A DNA stretch of 37,352 bases, from positions 1 through 37,352 of IMG/VR virus record IMGVR_UViG_3300017917_002941. The stretch is one strand, 5' to 3'. Every line of letters starts with the position of its first letter. The first letter of the stretch is position 1. This DNA comes from a virus. The position numbers and the translations under genes are program-made. The notes beneath the pieces are model-generated. The model was not told where the DNA came from, ran no database searches, and worked only from the letters and a program-made list of their open reading frames with translations. This document shows positions 28,689 to 36,536 of this stretch, in pieces.

Positions 28689-29031
28689 AAAGTTCTTTCT
28701 TTGTCAAGAAAAAATGAATCAAATCTGGATATTCAGTATTGGCCCCAAAGTAAACAACACGGTTGTTTAGTGAATCCAACATTTGCTGTATTCTGGGTTC
28801 TAGATCCGATTGGTAGTTTTTAGAAACTAGAATAGTTTCTGCTGTTTCTGCAATGCTCAAAGCCCATTCAGTGTCGGGCATTTGGCTATGATAAAGATGT
28901 AGGTCAAATCGATCAGGAACAGTCTTTAGCCATAGAACAAGAGTGGCTAATTCTTCCTGTACTGCATTAATAACTAAAAAATTCTGTTTAGATTTAATTT
29001 GATCCGGTGGTGTTATTATTCGACTGGCCAT
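28684..29031 (-). CDS. Hypothetical protein (115 aa)
   Basis: The protein begins MASRIITPPDQIKSKQNFLV. It alternates strand and helix (NFLVINAVQEELATLV, RFDLHLYHSQM, NRVVYFGANTEYP), which suggests a small Rossmann-like domain. Its start overlaps the end of the membrane protein gene by 38 bases, so it is probably coupled. No family is recognised. Confidence 0.7.
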   Translation of the reverse strand: MASRIITPPDQIKSKQNFLVINAVQEELATLVLWLKTVPDRFDLHLYHSQMPDTEWALSIAETAETILVSKNYQSDLEPRIQQMLDSLNNRVVYFGANTEYPDLIHFFLTKKELS

Positions 29032-30637
29032 TATTGAGATATTGTTCTATTTGATCTTGTTCACCATGTGTCAAGTCATCTACGGAAATAATACCCTTGT
29101 TGATATTATCAATCAAGAATTTTAAATACGCTTCGTCGTAAGTATATGAATCTGTAATACGCTTGTCAACCTTTATCCATTTATTTCCGTTGAATTTATA
29201 TAATGTTGACGGTAAAGAGCTAACGTTTAAAAACAAATCGCCCTTTTTTGGATCAGCAGGAAACTGCGTACCAAATCTAGCATCAGAGGGTTCGACATTA
29301 TCTGCCTGTGCAGCTAATTGCTGTTGAATCTTTTTGCGTTCAAGGTCTGCGTAAACTTCAGGGTACAAATCTTTGATAACCCTGGAATGTACCATTTTTC
29401 CATCAATGGTAAAGTACTCGTTGCCAAGATCTTTGTAATAAGGGCCTTGGTATGCAGGCTCAACAAGATAATCACCAGGGCGTTCAATACTAGCATCTAG
29501 TCCGGGTGCGTTAGGACTAGAAGATTCGGCTTGTTTAATTTTTTTTACTCGAGGCTTTCTTTTTTTTAAGGGTTTAACCTCGTTAAACATCCAACCAATA
29601 GGTGCAGGATCTACTTTTACATTATCAGTTTCTTCGGGTACGTAAACCATCGGCTTGATATCTTTAAAGTGATCAAACTTTTTGGTTAGGTATGGATGTT
29701 GCTCAAGTATACTAGGTTCTTCAACAGATACTGCTTCTGGTATTATTTCAGCAACCTCTTGTGCTACTACACCAACTTGCTCCACAGGTGGCGCCGGGGG
29801 TAAAGTTTGTTCACTAGGAACGGTATTATTGTTTTCGGCACGTAAACTACCCTGTTCTTCCTGCGGAGGTTCGATTTTATCCTCTCGGCTCCAACGTATA
29901 CTTTGTTGTGCAGCCAAAATTAACACCAAGGCCAACGGATCGAACACTACCACAATAATAATGGTTACCCATCGTACTGCGGCTTCAAGTAAATTATTAT
30001 CTAGAGTATTGCCATAAATTAATGCGGCAATGTATTTAATCGGTCCTACTTCAGCTTCAACCTTGCGTACTTCAGCCGCAATGGGAGCTCTTTCTTCTCT
30101 GAGTTTAGTAATTGTTTTCTGCTCGGCTGCAATTTCAGATAGTAGTCGAGCTCTTTCTTTAGCTTGGGATTTGCGTATAGCCACGGCTTTATCGGCGCCC
30201 GTTTCTGAAGTCGAGCGGCCCATGACTTGGTCCACCGCCTCATCGAGTTGTTTAAGTGCTTTGCGATTGACATCTATATTGTCCTGTGCTACTTTAATTT
30301 TTTCATCGTAAATGGCAATTTTGGCCTGCACATCGCCAGACACGAGACTTTGGTCGCTGTGCGCTTTACTCAAGAAGCCAAAGATACCCATGCTGGTCAG
30401 CAGCATAAGCAAACCTACAGCCGGAACCAAATAGAGTTTGTAGGTTAACTTGGCCCTTGACCAATTTATTTTTAACCAGACTGCCGCAGTGATCTTGCCT
30501 ACTTCAAGAGCAGCACCCATAATAATGATAGGAATTACAGCCGCAGAAAAAATAGAGGTAAGGCCTACTATACTATAGTAAGCCGCCACTGCGCTGATAA
30601 CCAACGCAACAAACAAGGTAAAATAACCAAATATCAT
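28994..30637 (-). CDS. Multipass membrane protein with coiled coil and structural C-terminal domain
   Basis: The protein has 547 residues. Three N-terminal membrane helices (about 3-25, 28-55, 68-92) are followed by a long charged coiled coil (about 95-200, with KAVAIRKSQAKERARLL). A fourth helix (about 212-240, VTIIIVVVFDPLALVLILAA) comes next, then a Pro/Glu-rich linker. The C-terminal domain has FPADPKKGDLFLNVSSLPST, LYKFNGNKWIKVDK and DSYTYDEAYLKFL. Similar proteins occur in T4-type phages of water bacteria. The role may be in the host membrane during infection or in injection, but it is not known. Confidence 0.85.
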   Translation of the reverse strand: MIFGYFTLFVALVISAVAAYYSIVGLTSIFSAAVIPIIIMGAALEVGKITAAVWLKINWSRAKLTYKLYLVPAVGLLMLLTSMGIFGFLSKAHSDQSLVSGDVQAKIAIYDEKIKVAQDNIDVNRKALKQLDEAVDQVMGRSTSETGADKAVAIRKSQAKERARLLSEIAAEQKTITKLREERAPIAAEVRKVEAEVGPIKYIAALIYGNTLDNNLLEAAVRWVTIIIVVVFDPLALVLILAAQQSIRWSREDKIEPPQEEQGSLRAENNNTVPSEQTLPPAPPVEQVGVVAQEVAEIIPEAVSVEEPSILEQHPYLTKKFDHFKDIKPMVYVPEETDNVKVDPAPIGWMFNEVKPLKKRKPRVKKIKQAESSSPNAPGLDASIERPGDYLVEPAYQGPYYKDLGNEYFTIDGKMVHSRVIKDLYPEVYADLERKKIQQQLAAQADNVEPSDARFGTQFPADPKKGDLFLNVSSLPSTLYKFNGNKWIKVDKRITDSYTYDEAYLKFLIDNINKGIISVDDLTHGEQDQIEQYLNNGQSNNNTTGSN

Positions 30638-30690
30638 ATAATTAATTATCAGAAAAGGTACCTATATTATTAGTACCCTAGTCGATCAGG

Positions 30691-31236
30691 TCAAAGCCTA
30701 GAATTGATAGCGTCCCAATTTATAATACGCCAAATGTTAGTTAGATACTTAGCTTTATTTGAACCGTAATCAGTGAACCAGGCGTGTTCCCACCAGTCAA
30801 CTAATAAGGCAATATCGGAGCGTATTGCGTGATTTTTAATGGTTTTAATATCACCGGACCTACTCATGTAGATCCAATTCGAACCTTGTAGTGACATAGC
30901 CTGCTTGGTAAATTCTTCCTTAAACTTATCAAAGGTTCCGTACTTTCGCTCAATTAGGCTTAGACTCAACCCGTGTGGACGGTTAGCATTTCTTGGACTT
31001 TTAAACTGAGCAAAGTATAAGTTATGCAAGTATGCACCTGCTTCGTTAAATGCAGGATCGCCTTCACCTTTGTTGTATCTATCTACATAACTTTTGGCCA
31101 ACCCTGAATAATGTACCTCAAGGCTTGATTGGCTTATTACCGGGCTTAGAGCACTTTTGGAGTATGGAAGTCGTGCCAACTCAAGAGTCTTTTTGCTTTT
31201 TTCTTCTACTAGATTAATGGCTTTACGTAATTCCAT
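30691..31236 (-). CDS. Fe/Mn superoxide dismutase
   Basis: The protein has 181 residues, slightly shorter than the usual 190-200. All four metal ligands are in place: His in LEVHYSGLAKSYV, His in YLHNLYFAQF, and Asp plus His in VDWWEHAWF. The second-shell Tyr34 equivalent is kept (KSY). The usual His-His pair (KHHxTY) is replaced by Leu-Ala, and the Gln-bearing loop is altered, so activity may differ. The C-terminal YLTNIWRIINWDAI is typical. The enzyme would remove superoxide during infection. It is joined TAATG to the IF-1 gene, with AGGAG as ribosome site. Confidence 0.93.
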   Translation of the reverse strand: MELRKAINLVEEKSKKTLELARLPYSKSALSPVISQSSLEVHYSGLAKSYVDRYNKGEGDPAFNEAGAYLHNLYFAQFKSPRNANRPHGLSLSLIERKYGTFDKFKEEFTKQAMSLQGSNWIYMSRSGDIKTIKNHAIRSDIALLVDWWEHAWFTDYGSNKAKYLTNIWRIINWDAINSRL

Positions 31237-31457
31237 TACTTGCTCCTATAAACAACTCGACCTCTGGTAAGATCATATGGGCTCATTTCGACTTCAACTT
31301 TATCGCCTTGAATGATCTTGATATCGTGTTTACGCATTTTACCGCCCAGATATGCGATGATCTGGTGACTGTTTTCAAGCATTACACGAAACATTGCATT
31401 GGGCAATACTTCGTGAACCACGCCAGTCATGCGTAAATTGTTATCTTCTTTGGCCAA
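31236..31457 (-). CDS. infA: Translation initiation factor IF-1
   Basis: The protein has 73 residues, full length, and aligns over its whole length with bacterial IF-1 by eye: [54 protein letters not shown] and the final VVYRSK. The start codon is TTG (31455-31457) with GAGGA five bases upstream; an ATG is not available. IF-1 binds the 30S A site and helps start selection. A phage copy could bias initiation toward phage mRNAs, including those with leaderless or TTG starts, but this is inference. It is cotranscribed with the dismutase. Confidence 0.96.
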   Translation of the reverse strand: MAKEDNNLRMTGVVHEVLPNAMFRVMLENSHQIIAYLGGKMRKHDIKIIQGDKVEVEMSPYDLTRGRVVYRSK

Positions 31458-31459
31458 TT

Positions 31460-31810
31460 TTATCCTCGTTGTTTATTTCTAAAGTTTTCCACATCCTTAA
31501 CACCTTTCATGATTGCGTCGGCATAGTTAATTGCCTGCTGTTTGTCCATGGCAACACTAGCTTCGTATTCTACATATCCCTTGGTTAGCAAAGTCCAAAT
31601 AGTTTGCCAACGATTAAGTTCCCAAACTCGGCTTTTCACTTGTGTATGTATACCAACTGAAACGCCAGTTTCATCTGCTTCAACCCAAACACTGTGATTG
31701 TGGTTAGGGTCACCGCAATGACAAAGAACTTCGTAACTTTTTGCATCACCCCAATCGCCGCGGAGAGCAATACCTTCCGCAGGAGTCTGCGGTTTGTCTG
31801 TTTTGATCAT
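31460..31810 (-). CDS. Conserved hypothetical protein (116 aa)
   Basis: The protein begins [20 protein letters not shown] and contains [20 protein letters not shown], a Cys/His motif that may bind zinc. Aromatic strands ([20 protein letters not shown]) and a C-terminal helix follow. I recall related phage proteins with this CxCGDPxHxH element, function unknown. It lies two bases before the IF-1 start. Confidence 0.75.
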   Translation of the reverse strand: MIKTDKPQTPAEGIALRGDWGDAKSYEVLCHCGDPNHNHSVWVEADETGVSVGIHTQVKSRVWELNRWQTIWTLLTKGYVEYEASVAMDKQQAINYADAIMKGVKDVENFRNKQRG

Positions 31811-31813
31811 GGG

Positions 31814-32125
31814 TTATTCTTTCATCTTGATTCGCAGTGTTGCGTAGCGACCAGGGTCTCGGTCAATAGCCTTTTGAATCAATTGCTTGACTCCTTCAAA
31901 GTCTGAACATTGGCCAACAAACGCATCATCAAGATAAGCATAGTACTGTCCGTTGAGTTTCTCAACTTCCATGACACCTTCGGTGCCATCAGATTTAATT
32001 AATCCTGTATTGTTTTTGAGCTGTTCAAGGCCGCGAGCAATTTTATAGTAGGCGTAGTTTTCGCCAAACTTAAAAATTACATAGTACAAGATAGCCCAAA
32101 GGACAATTTGAATAAGTAGATCCAT
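31814..32125 (-). CDS. Small membrane-anchored protein (103 aa)
   Basis: An N-terminal membrane helix (LLIQIVLWAILYYVIFKFG) is followed by a soluble domain with MEVEKLNGQYYAYLDDAFVG and a Lys/Arg-rich end. The hydrophobic anchor lacks a cleavage site, so the protein probably stays in the membrane. No family is recognised. Confidence 0.75.
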   Translation of the reverse strand: MDLLIQIVLWAILYYVIFKFGENYAYYKIARGLEQLKNNTGLIKSDGTEGVMEVEKLNGQYYAYLDDAFVGQCSDFEGVKQLIQKAIDRDPGRYATLRIKMKE

Positions 32126-32133
32126 AATAATAT

Positions 32134-32310
32134 TTAGTCAGCCCACTTTAATCCGAACCAGCTAGCGTCATGTTCTTGGTTAAAACTGAAGATATACCCT
32201 GATCCAGGCCACTGTGTTTCCACAGTCCAATCACCTTTTTTAAAGTGTTTGGTACACCAAAGTATAGCCTCCATAACGCGGTCTGTGTTATTAACTGAAA
32301 TTCTAGACAT
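32134..32310 (-). CDS. Small hypothetical protein (58 aa)
   Basis: The start is placed at MSRISVNNTDRVMEAILW (32310). The open frame extends further upstream from a TTG, but that part overlaps a sigma70 promoter (32336-32364) whose transcript would begin downstream of the TTG. The sequence is aromatic at the end (SWFGLKWAD). No ribosome site is evident. No family is recognised. Confidence 0.65.
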   Translation of the reverse strand: MSRISVNNTDRVMEAILWCTKHFKKGDWTVETQWPGSGYIFSFNQEHDASWFGLKWAD

Positions 32311-32335
32311 AGCAAATTGAGTTAGTGATACTGTA

Positions 32336-32364
32336 ATTATACACTCAAATGGGTATTTGGTCAA
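32336..32364 (-). promoter_or_regulatory. Sigma70-type promoter
   Basis: TTGACC, 17 bases, TATAAT on the minus strand. It decides the start of the 58-residue gene and may drive IF-1 and SOD too. Confidence 0.75.
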
Positions 32365-32843
32365 GGCAGATCTTTACCGTTTGATGATAAATGCAACATC
32401 AAACTGTATTGCTCCCAGGCTGCTTGAACCGCAGGATATTTGGCCCTAAGATCATGTTCAGCCCATTCTTTTAGAATTAAAGTTCGGGCATAAGATGCAT
32501 CATTATTATTGGCTTCGTGTCCCATGGCTCTTTCGTGGATCTTGGCCATGTATTTTAGATCGCGTTCAGGGATTTCGACCACACAAACTCGATCAAATTC
32601 GGGACTTACATAGTCCTGGTAGTTTCGGTAGTAAAAATCTCTAACATCTCTTACTACATTGGCATTTGCAGGATCCGAAAAGAAAACGTATTCTTTGTAT
32701 CTAGCACAACGTTTTGAGTCGTTAACTATTTCTGCGTTATAAAAACGCAGCATTTTTTCGACACGGGCACGATCATTATTTTCCATCTGGGCGCTTTGGT
32801 ATGTCTCCCATGCAGAGAGCTTCGAGGGTTTTATAGTGTTCAT
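32361..32843 (-). CDS. Hypothetical protein (160 aa)
   Basis: The protein begins MNTIKPSKLSAWETYQSAQM and overlaps the upstream gene by 68 bases. An internal ATG at 32786 would reduce the overlap to 11 bases and give MENNDRARVEKML. The body contains RYKEYVFFSDPANANVVRD and a helical end. It is soluble and charged with no recognised motif. The precise start is uncertain. Confidence 0.7.
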   Translation of the reverse strand: MNTIKPSKLSAWETYQSAQMENNDRARVEKMLRFYNAEIVNDSKRCARYKEYVFFSDPANANVVRDVRDFYYRNYQDYVSPEFDRVCVVEIPERDLKYMAKIHERAMGHEANNNDASYARTLILKEWAEHDLRAKYPAVQAAWEQYSLMLHLSSNGKDLP

Positions 32844-33288
32844 AGGCTTGTTTCAGTGCTTCGTATTTTTCTAGTAATTCGGGTTTGGGTTGCAGTATGC
32901 CCAGGCGTGCTTCAACACGATCCATAAATTCACTTAGGCTCCGGCCACCGACTTTTATATCGCCGCCTTCTTTTACATTAATTCCATTAGTAGAAATATC
33001 AACGGTTGACTGAGTGCTACCCCAAATACCGCCACCAGTTCCGTTTGCGCCAGCGCCTATGCTATAAGTATTCCAACTAGAACCAGTAGCACCGTAGACA
33101 CCCCCGCCACCACTACCGCCAACTGTAACAGTTGAATACTGAGGATTGTAGGTAGAACTAAACATCGTTGAAGTATCTATACCACTTAGATCGATGGTGT
33201 CTATTGAATTACTACTATCTAGATTTATAGAAACATTACTAATAAAATCATCTAGAGATGTGTGTTTATAGGTATATTTGTTGGCCAT
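32776..33288 (-). CDS. Gly-rich small virion-type protein (170 aa)
   Basis: The protein begins MANKYTYKHTSLDDFISNV. The middle is Gly/Ser-rich (TVGGSGGGGVYGATGSS, GAGANGTGGGIWG), followed by INVKEGGDIKVGGRSLSEFM and a C-terminal helix PKPELLEKYEALKQAYEHYK. This layout occurs in small T4-phage proteins that are thought to be virion components. AAGGAATAGG precedes the ATG. The role is inferred from layout only. Confidence 0.75.
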   Translation of the reverse strand: MANKYTYKHTSLDDFISNVSINLDSSNSIDTIDLSGIDTSTMFSSTYNPQYSTVTVGGSGGGGVYGATGSSWNTYSIGAGANGTGGGIWGSTQSTVDISTNGINVKEGGDIKVGGRSLSEFMDRVEARLGILQPKPELLEKYEALKQAYEHYKTLEALCMGDIPKRPDGK

Positions 33289-33289
33289 C

Positions 33290-33793
33290 CTATTCCTTTA
33301 TTTGTTCTATTTTTATGTCGCATTGTCGCAAGAAATCTATACCGTGTGCGTTACGATAAGCTTCTTTGTAGTAGACTTCTTGAATTCCACTCTGGTAAAT
33401 CAGTTTAGCACATTCAATGCAAGGTGCGTGAGTAATGAATATACTTGCACCGTCACCGCTTTCGTTGGACTTAGCCAGTTTTGCAATGGCATTGCTTTCT
33501 GCGTGAAGTACTTCGGGCTTAGTTTTTAGTCTATAACATTTTCCTTCTTCATCAACCAAAGGAAACATAGAATCAAACTCGTCGTAGTGTTGCTCATAAT
33601 CTCTCATGAGCTCATTTGGATATTCTCTATCTTCGCAGTTGTTTTCCCAGCCCGCTGGCATACCATTATAGCCAATACTGATAATGCGGTCGTCTTTGAC
33701 CACAATAGCACCAACGTGTAATCTACGTGCCGTACTTAACTCAGCAAACCTGTGCGCTGTGTCCATGTAGGCATGTACTAATTTTCTTTTCAT
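33290..33793 (-). CDS. dCMP deaminase
   Basis: The protein has 167 residues, the size of T4 Cd. The zinc site is complete: VLHAESNAIAKLA (His and Glu) and THAPCIECAKLIY (two Cys). The N-terminal RRLHVGAIVVKDDRIIS, YNGMPAGWENNCED and a C-terminal dimer strand fit the family. It turns dCMP into dUMP for thymidylate synthesis. The stop codon is UAG; suppression would add DGQQIYL before a UAA. A TTGACT/TAAAAT promoter lies just upstream. Confidence 0.95.
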   Translation of the reverse strand: MKRKLVHAYMDTAHRFAELSTARRLHVGAIVVKDDRIISIGYNGMPAGWENNCEDREYPNELMRDYEQHYDEFDSMFPLVDEEGKCYRLKTKPEVLHAESNAIAKLAKSNESGDGASIFITHAPCIECAKLIYQSGIQEVYYKEAYRNAHGIDFLRQCDIKIEQIKE

Positions 33794-33801
33794 AGGTTGT
33801 T

Positions 33802-33831
33802 ATTTTACAGAATCGTCAAGTGTGTAGTCAA
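33802..33831 (-). promoter_or_regulatory. Probable sigma70 promoter for dCMP deaminase
   Basis: TTGACT, 18 bases, TAAAAT. It ends 8 bases before the ATG, so the leader is very short. Confidence 0.5.
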
Positions 33832-33850
33832 AGAAATTTTTGCCAAAAGA

Positions 33851-33870
33851 AAGCCCACCGAAGTGGGCTT
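33851..33870 (-). terminator. Rho-independent terminator
   Basis: AAGCCCAC-TTCG-GTGGGCTT followed by TCTTTT on the minus strand, a tetraloop hairpin just after the 71-residue gene. Confidence 0.85.
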
Positions 33871-33875
33871 AGGGT

Positions 33876-34091
33876 TTAACAGTTCTCTAGTGCGTAAACA
33901 TTAAATGCTCTGCACATAACTGCGAATTCTTCTCGGCTCATACACAGGTCTAGTTTAACTTGTGCATCAGCAGGAAATCTTGAGTTGTTCATGTAAGTTA
34001 AAAACTTTACATTGACTTGATTCCCCACTTCAACAGTGTTGATTGATACTTCCAGTGAGTAATCACCTGCTTGTTGAATCTTGGTTTTCAT
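33876..34091 (-). CDS. Small hypothetical protein (71 aa)
   Basis: The start is set at MKTKIQQAGDYSLEVSI (34091). The longer frame lies within the upstream GNAT gene. Beta-type strands (VGNQVNVKFLTYMNNS, DAQVKLDLCMS) and a short helix follow. It overlaps the GNAT gene by 29 bases and closes the operon before a terminator. No family is recognised. Confidence 0.65.
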   Translation of the reverse strand: MKTKIQQAGDYSLEVSINTVEVGNQVNVKFLTYMNNSRFPADAQVKLDLCMSREEFAVMCRAFNVYALENC

Positions 34092-34539
34092 TTTTTGAAC
34101 CTTGTTGAAGTTGATATTCGTAGTTGACTGTTTCAAAGTTTTCTTTGTAGATCTGGGCACCATTGTTAAGATGGAAACGCTTGGCCATGTCTGTCTTAGG
34201 GCTAAGTGTTACAAATCTCTTAATGGAACCTTGTTGATTGCGAATGTGATTTACTGAATCAAAAATTAGGCGGCGGCCTGCACCCGGAGCATAACTCCAT
34301 ATAGTGTAGAAAACTGCCACGCTGGGTTTTTCTGAATCAACAAAAAGTTCACCTTCGGTAGTAGGAACGCTATCTTGGTAGCTAACGCAGGTAATGGCTT
34401 TTACTTGATCTTCTTCTTTTAGAACAAACACATCACGGTTTGGCCCAACCCTTTTTTCAAAAGGTATGGCAGGCCTGACGGGATCCTGGCGGAGGAGATT
34501 GAAAAAGCTGTCTGCAATGTCTTTGATTAGGTAAAGCAT
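34063..34539 (-). CDS. GNAT-like acetyltransferase (158 aa)
   Basis: The phage-type GNAT layout is visible: VKAITCVSYQDSVPTTEGEL, FYTIWSYAPGAGRRLIFD (GxGRxL, acetyl-CoA loop) and FVTLSPKTDMAKRFHLNNGA, the typical strand-helix near the end. Similar proteins occur widely in T4-type phages. The substrate is unknown. The tail (GSKNENQDSTSR) is polar. It lies directly downstream of the tRNA-Met. Confidence 0.82.
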   Translation of the reverse strand: MLYLIKDIADSFFNLLRQDPVRPAIPFEKRVGPNRDVFVLKEEDQVKAITCVSYQDSVPTTEGELFVDSEKPSVAVFYTIWSYAPGAGRRLIFDSVNHIRNQQGSIKRFVTLSPKTDMAKRFHLNNGAQIYKENFETVNYEYQLQQGSKNENQDSTSR

Positions 34540-34617
34540 GATATTGTGACCCGGTAGTTGACAAAGCTATTTAGCAGCCGCAGACAAAATTTAAGAAAAA
34601 TGGTTTTTAAGGATGAG

Positions 34618-34692
34618 TGGTGGGACCGTTCGGGGTCGAACCGAAACCGTAGCGATTATGAGTCGCTGGCACTACCTTTATGCTACAGTCCC
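34618..34692 (-). tRNA. tRNA-Met (CAU) with encoded CCA
   Basis: The acceptor is GGGACTG/CGGTCCC, the D arm is GCAT...GTGC, and the anticodon arm AGCGA-CTCATAA-TCGCT gives CAU with perfect pairing. The T arm is TTCGG-TTCGACC-CCGAA, with A73 and CCA encoded. CAU could also be an Ile-lysidine tRNA, which sequence alone cannot fully exclude. A homing endonuclease stop codon lies inside its 5' part. Confidence 0.9.
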
Positions 34693-35324
34693 GTCCAGGT
34701 TCCTTTTCTAATATCTATTATATCTGATTTTCTAATAACTTTCAACCTCTTTGGAAAGCAATACCACTTTGCTCTATCTCTTTCCGTTTCGTAACCTTTT
34801 ACTTCGACATAAAGATTTTTTTCAGGTAGAAAAAAGTCAGGAAAATATTTTCTGGTTCCATTCCATTCATATTCAAACCATTCGTTAGAGCGCTCAATAG
34901 CAATTTTATTTTCAACACAGTATTGATAAAACTCAAGCTCCCATCTACCTTGAAATTTAATGCCATTGTATTCAAATTGTTTTACTCGTCCTCTATTAGA
35001 TGATGTATAAGATTCTGGGTAATTTTCAACAGCTTTTTTCATCCGTTCAGAGTGATTAGATTTTTGTTCATCACTCCATCTGATAGCTCTGCTATGGTCG
35101 CTTAATTTTTTTCTTGTTGATTCTTTTAATTCGTAGTGAGGATCAGACCATTGATTTTTAAATGTTCCGCGTTCTTTTCTTGTCCTCAGGGATTCTGTTC
35201 TTTTAGCTTGTCCTTTATGGATATGATCTAAATTTCTAGTTGGATTATTTTTACATAATCTTTCGTGGTTATGCAATGAATTTTTACTTTTGCACTCTTT
35301 ATTACAATATTGACATACTAACAT
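34683..35324 (-). CDS. Homing endonuclease, zinc-finger plus PD-(D/E)xK-type, overlapping tRNA-Met
   Basis: The protein has 213 residues. The N-terminal CQYCNKECKSKNSLHNHERLC is a zinc-finger-like motif. A central basic linker holds WSDEQKSNHSERMKKAV (NUMOD-type). The C-terminal GRWELEFYQYCVENKI, FEYEW, KYFPDFFLPEKNLYVEVKG is the Vsr/PD-(D/E)xK-like nuclease core of phage free-standing homing enzymes. The last codons and the UAG stop lie in the first ten bases of the tRNA. Cyanophage homing enzymes next to tRNA or photosystem genes are comparable. A TATAAATA promoter and AGGAT site lie upstream. Confidence 0.85.
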   Translation of the reverse strand: MLVCQYCNKECKSKNSLHNHERLCKNNPTRNLDHIHKGQAKRTESLRTRKERGTFKNQWSDPHYELKESTRKKLSDHSRAIRWSDEQKSNHSERMKKAVENYPESYTSSNRGRVKQFEYNGIKFQGRWELEFYQYCVENKIAIERSNEWFEYEWNGTRKYFPDFFLPEKNLYVEVKGYETERDRAKWYCFPKRLKVIRKSDIIDIRKGTWTGL

Positions 35325-35346
35325 AATATTTAAATCCTGTTAGTTA

Positions 35347-35354
35347 TATTTATA
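35347..35354 (-). promoter_or_regulatory. T4-type late promoter TATAAATA
   Basis: An exact consensus about 23 bases before the ATG of the endonuclease. It may also give a late transcript of the tRNA-Met. Confidence 0.7.
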
Positions 35355-35370
35355 CAATAAAGAGGTTTTT

Positions 35371-35411
35371 GGAGTCTAGTGTTTTAACCTAAAATTATTG
35401 CACTAGACTCC
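35371..35411. repeat. Perfect 11-bp inverted repeat
   Basis: GGAGTCTAGTG and CACTAGACTCC are separated by 19 bases, between the metallophosphoesterase gene and the endonuclease. No U-run follows on the minus strand, so it may be a processing or stability hairpin rather than a classic terminator. Confidence 0.65.
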
Positions 35412-35415
35412 AATA

Positions 35416-35994
35416 TCAGTCAACTACAGTACCAGCTCTTTCACGGAAACCAACGTGCCCGCCTTGTTCTTGGATACGCTCGATGGCATCTTCAAACAGG
35501 ATAGGAGCAAAGTCGATACATTCAACACTAACGTTAAAGTAACGCGGATCGATAACCTCACGGCCGTAATCCATCATCGTTACACGGTTAGCATGGAGGT
35601 GTCCATGAATGTTGCACCCAAAACGCTCGAGGCTAGCTGTGTGCACAGGCACATGACTAAGAATCATTCCGTTCATTACATGGTACCCGCGAATATCTCG
35701 AAAGTACTTGGTATAGTCTTCCAGTTGGAAGATATCGTGGTTACCCTTGATCAGCACCTTGTCACCGTTGAGGCGATCAAGTATGTTGAGGTAACGACGA
35801 TTAATAACCACGTCGCCGAGGTGATAAACCTTGTCCTTGGGGCCCACACGTTCGTTCCAACGCTGTACCATTACTTCGTTCATTTCTTCTGCACTGGCAA
35901 ACGGACGCAGTGGTGAACCATCTGCTCGCTTAAACACGGTGCAGGTTTTCTCGTGACCGAAATGAGTGTCACTTACCAGAAAAACTGCTGGCAT
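35416..35994 (-). CDS. Calcineurin-like metallophosphoesterase
   Basis: The start at MPAVFLVSDTHFGHEK (35994) has AAGGAG upstream. The longer frame lies in the next gene. The protein has 192 residues. Metal motifs appear in order: DTHFGH, YHLGDVVINRR, LIKGNHD, LSHVPVH and IHGHLH, the full set for a two-metal site. It could cut cyclic nucleotides, nucleic acid or phosphoproteins. Its tight link to a phosphotyrosine-type phosphatase suggests a joint role in removing phosphate marks or signals (inference). Confidence 0.92.
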   Translation of the reverse strand: MPAVFLVSDTHFGHEKTCTVFKRADGSPLRPFASAEEMNEVMVQRWNERVGPKDKVYHLGDVVINRRYLNILDRLNGDKVLIKGNHDIFQLEDYTKYFRDIRGYHVMNGMILSHVPVHTASLERFGCNIHGHLHANRVTMMDYGREVIDPRYFNVSVECIDFAPILFEDAIERIQEQGGHVGFRERAGTVVD

Positions 35995-35995
35995 A

Positions 35996-36526
35996 TTACT
36001 CTCCTTCTTGTTCTCTACGCCGACGACGCTGGTCGGCAAGAATAAAAACTTTTTCGTTATCGTTGGTCCAATCCTCATCGAGCTTAATACCGTTAATGGT
36101 ATGCGGCTCATTTTCATCATAAGTCCAACCCAAGGCCCGCATCATTTTATGCTTAACCAGCAGGTTTGGGCTACGGAAAACCTCAGTATCATTAAAACCC
36201 AACATAACACCAACTTCGCAGACTGCGCCACTACGGCACACACCTGCCACACAATGAACAACAACGTCCATATGATTAGCCAGTGCATGTTGCAAGAGTT
36301 GAACTAATTTTTCAGCTTGTTCGTCGGTGATTTTAAACTCATCAGCAAAGTCGTCGTCACGTTCCAGATCTAAGAACTCAAATTGATGCACTTCCTTGAA
36401 CTTGTAAAGTGGCTCAGGAAACTCCATAGCTGGGTCGACAATCTGAATCAGCATGGCATTTTCATCAACACGAACGTGATGTCCTTTTTTGATGTCGCTA
36501 AGTGCAACGTTTTGAATCCACGGCAT
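35996..36526 (-). CDS. Dual-specificity / tyrosine phosphatase-like protein
   Basis: The protein has 176 residues. The catalytic P-loop VVHCVAGVCRSGAV (His-Cys-x5-Arg-Ser) lies near residue 90-103. The general acid Asp may lie in the acidic block LDLERDDDFAD. Tandem with a metallophosphoesterase it forms a two-phosphatase cassette. The substrate could be phosphoprotein, RNA 5' ends or a signalling nucleotide. The tail is strongly basic (RRRRREQE). AAGGAAT precedes the ATG. It stops one base before the next start. Confidence 0.93.
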   Translation of the reverse strand: MPWIQNVALSDIKKGHHVRVDENAMLIQIVDPAMEFPEPLYKFKEVHQFEFLDLERDDDFADEFKITDEQAEKLVQLLQHALANHMDVVVHCVAGVCRSGAVCEVGVMLGFNDTEVFRSPNLLVKHKMMRALGWTYDENEPHTINGIKLDEDWTNDNEKVFILADQRRRRREQEGE

Positions 36527-36536
36527 TTTTATTCCT

